Assembly (NCBI RefSeq): GCF_003853415.1
Contig: NZ_QTPP01000002.1
Location: 62,001 to 126,000 of the forward strand
Origin: Burkholderia sp. Bp9142
Lineage (GTDB): Bacteria; Pseudomonadota; Gammaproteobacteria; Burkholderiales; Burkholderiaceae
Reading direction: 5' to 3'
Length of the DNA stretch: 64,000 nt
Shown here: positions 62,478 to 64,000 of the stretch, one piece after another
How positions within the stretch are numbered: position 1 is the first letter of the stretch
Layout of the letters: each line of letters opens with the position of its first letter
Made by a program: the position numbers and the translations under genes
Notes under the pieces: generated by a model
The model's database searches: none
Told to the model about the DNA's origin: nothing
Seen by the model: only the letters and a program-made list of their open reading frames with translations

Positions 62478-63905
62478 ATGAGTTCGATCGATCTGAACGC
62501 TGTCACGCCGGTTTCCGCGCCCATCCGCTCCGCGAGCGACGTGGCGCGCCTGATCAATACGACGGACAGCTCCGTCAGCCATGCACGGATGATCGTGCTG
62601 CTCGCGCTCGGCGGCGTGTTTCTCGATGCGTACGACCTGACGACGCTGTCGTACGGCATCGACGACGTCGCGCGCGAATTCGGCCTGACACCCGAGCTGA
62701 CCGGGCTGGTCGGCTCGGCGATCATGATCGGCACGATCTTCGGCAGCCTGATCGGCGGATGGCTGACCGACAGGATCGGCCGCTATCAGGTGTTCATGGC
62801 CGACATGCTGTTCTTCGTGATCGCGGCGATCGCGGCCGGGCTCGCGCCGAACGTCTGGGTGCTGATCGGCGCGCGCTTCGTGATGGGGCTCGGGGTCGGC
62901 ATCGACCTGCCCGTCGCGATGGCGTTTCTCGCCGAGTTCTCGAAGTTCAGCGGCCGCGGCAACAAGGCGTCGCGGCTCGCCGCGTGGTGCCCGATGTGGT
63001 ACGTGGCGTCGTCGGTCTGTTTCCTGCTGATCTTCGGCATGTATTTCCTGCTGCCGGCCGGGCATGCGGGCTGGCTGTGGCGCGCGTCGCTGATCTTCGG
63101 CGCGGTGCCCGCGCTCGTCATCATCCTGGTCCGGAATCGCTTCATGAACGAATCGCCGTTGTGGGCCGCGAACCAGGGCGACCTGGCCAATGCCGCGCGC
63201 ATTCTGCGCGAATCGTACGGTATTCACGCACACGAAGCGGAAGACGCGCCGCGCGAGCCGAGCCCGCCGCCCGTGCGGATTCGCGTGCTGTTCCAGCGGC
63301 CGTATCTCGGCCGCACGATCGTCGCCAGCGTGATGAACCTGTGCATTCCGTTCGAATACACGGCGATCGCGTTCTTCCTGCCGTCGATCCTGTCGCAGTT
63401 TCTCGGCGCGGGCGTGTTCGAGACGATCGCGGCGTCGCTCGCGCTGAACGTGCTGTTCGCGTTGACGGGCGGCTTGCTGGGCATGCGCCTGGCGTATCGC
63501 TATCCGTCGCGTCATGTCGCGATCGCGGGTTTCGCGCTGCAGTTCGTCGCCCTCGTCGCGCTCGCCCTGGCGGGGCATCCGCATGGCGCACTCGCGGTCG
63601 GCCTCGTGCTGCTGATGCTCGGCACCTGGCTGTTCGCCGAGGGCTTCGGGCCGGGTGCGCAGATGATGATCTATCCCACGCTGTCCTATCCGGCGGCGAT
63701 CCGCGGCACCGGCGTCGGCTTCGGGCGCTCGCTGTGCGGAATCGGCCAGGCGCTCGCGCTGTTCGTGCTGCCGATCCTGCAGGCTCGTCTCGGCACGGAC
63801 ATGTTCTGGGTCGTCGCGGTCAGCGCGGCCACGCCGATCGTGTTCCTGTTGATCGTGCGCCATGAACCGACGGCGCGCGATATCGACGACGAGGCGGCCG
63901 CCTGA
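62478..63905 (+). CDS. MFS transporter, AAHS/metabolite:H+ symporter-like
   Basis: A 475-residue permease with about 12 spans. The TM1 acidic motif FLDAYDLTTLSYGIDDVA and the loop motif GGWLTDRIGRYQVF are those of sugar/aromatic-acid symporters; RNRFMNESPLWAANQGD is the central loop. ATG at 62478 has AGGGA upstream; the longer frame adds an unlikely polar stretch. It differs from the transporter at 911. Its substrate is not evident, and it is monocistronic in this window. Confidence 0.88.
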   Translation: MSSIDLNAVTPVSAPIRSASDVARLINTTDSSVSHARMIVLLALGGVFLDAYDLTTLSYGIDDVAREFGLTPELTGLVGSAIMIGTIFGSLIGGWLTDRIGRYQVFMADMLFFVIAAIAAGLAPNVWVLIGARFVMGLGVGIDLPVAMAFLAEFSKFSGRGNKASRLAAWCPMWYVASSVCFLLIFGMYFLLPAGHAGWLWRASLIFGAVPALVIILVRNRFMNESPLWAANQGDLANAARILRESYGIHAHEAEDAPREPSPPPVRIRVLFQRPYLGRTIVASVMNLCIPFEYTAIAFFLPSILSQFLGAGVFETIAASLALNVLFALTGGLLGMRLAYRYPSRHVAIAGFALQFVALVALALAGHPHGALAVGLVLLMLGTWLFAEGFGPGAQMMIYPTLSYPAAIRGTGVGFGRSLCGIGQALALFVLPILQARLGTDMFWVVAVSAATPIVFLLIVRHEPTARDIDDEAAA

Positions 63906-64000
63906 GTGCCGGTCTTGCCGGGACCCGCAAACAAGTTCGCCGCAACGACGGCTGCCGCGCTACAGTGAACGTCAACCGCCGACGAACGACGAGCGACGGG

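Overview
The window is high-GC DNA with the codon habits of Burkholderia (GCG, CTG, TCG and CGC rich) and gene content typical of the Burkholderia cepacia complex. Large accessory and catabolic content, and a perfect 16-bp palindrome at 8510-8525 of the kind described as the chromosome-2 centromere (parS) in B. cenocepacia, suggest a secondary chromosome. No rRNA, tRNA, CRISPR array, insertion sequence or integrase was recognised.

Left part (1-8400). The window opens inside a ferredoxin-reductase-like flavoprotein gene followed by an aromatic-acid-type MFS transporter and a strong terminator. A DUF3079 gene and a nitrosative-stress pair follow: hybrid cluster protein Hcp and a 2Fe-2S/FAD/NAD reductase, behind an NsrR-type palindrome and an FNR-like box. 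Then come a PPC-domain protein, a TPR-like protein, two small envelope proteins and a universal stress protein.

Catabolic island (8893-19119). This stretch has visibly more relaxed codon use than its flanks. A GntR/FCD regulator and an atypical SDR diverge from an eight-gene operon: class II aldolase, DadA-type FAD oxidoreductase, DapA-superfamily lyase, a complete quaternary-ammonium-type ABC importer (binding protein, ATPase, two permeases) and a betaine-aldehyde-type dehydrogenase. A 23-bp element is repeated in front of both divergent transcription units. The genes make a self-contained import-and-degrade pathway whose substrate I cannot name; it is the best candidate here for an undescribed system.

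Efflux module (19379-26751). A minus-strand operon encodes a complete RND tripartite pump (adaptor, inner-membrane pump, outer-membrane channel) followed by two TetR regulators. Its promoter is overlaid by a long inverted repeat.

Central part (27099-39566). Amidase, DUF2501 protein, arylamine N-acetyltransferase, a VOC-family remnant, a frameshifted SAM methyltransferase, the very large NAD-dependent glutamate dehydrogenase, a small protein, a tautomerase, a class II aldolase overlapping a urea transporter, and a glycolipid-binding-type protein.

Right part (39527-64000). A four-gene operon (Baeyer-Villiger-type monooxygenase, SDR, ferritin-like metal hydrolase, alpha/beta hydrolase) resembles the mycobacterial mymA locus. 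After it come a YhhN protein, a MerR regulator with an orphan sulfonate/nitrate-type binding protein, a GNAT, a LysR/quinone-oxidoreductase divergent pair, a DHA2 drug exporter, a chemoreceptor, a NERD-like/SF1 helicase, a BetR regulator with a degenerate receiver domain, small hypothetical genes, a second DadA-type oxidoreductase, a K+ channel, a diguanylate cyclase and a final MFS transporter. Several start sites were moved inward from the longest possible ORF because a Shine-Dalgarno sequence supports the inner codon.
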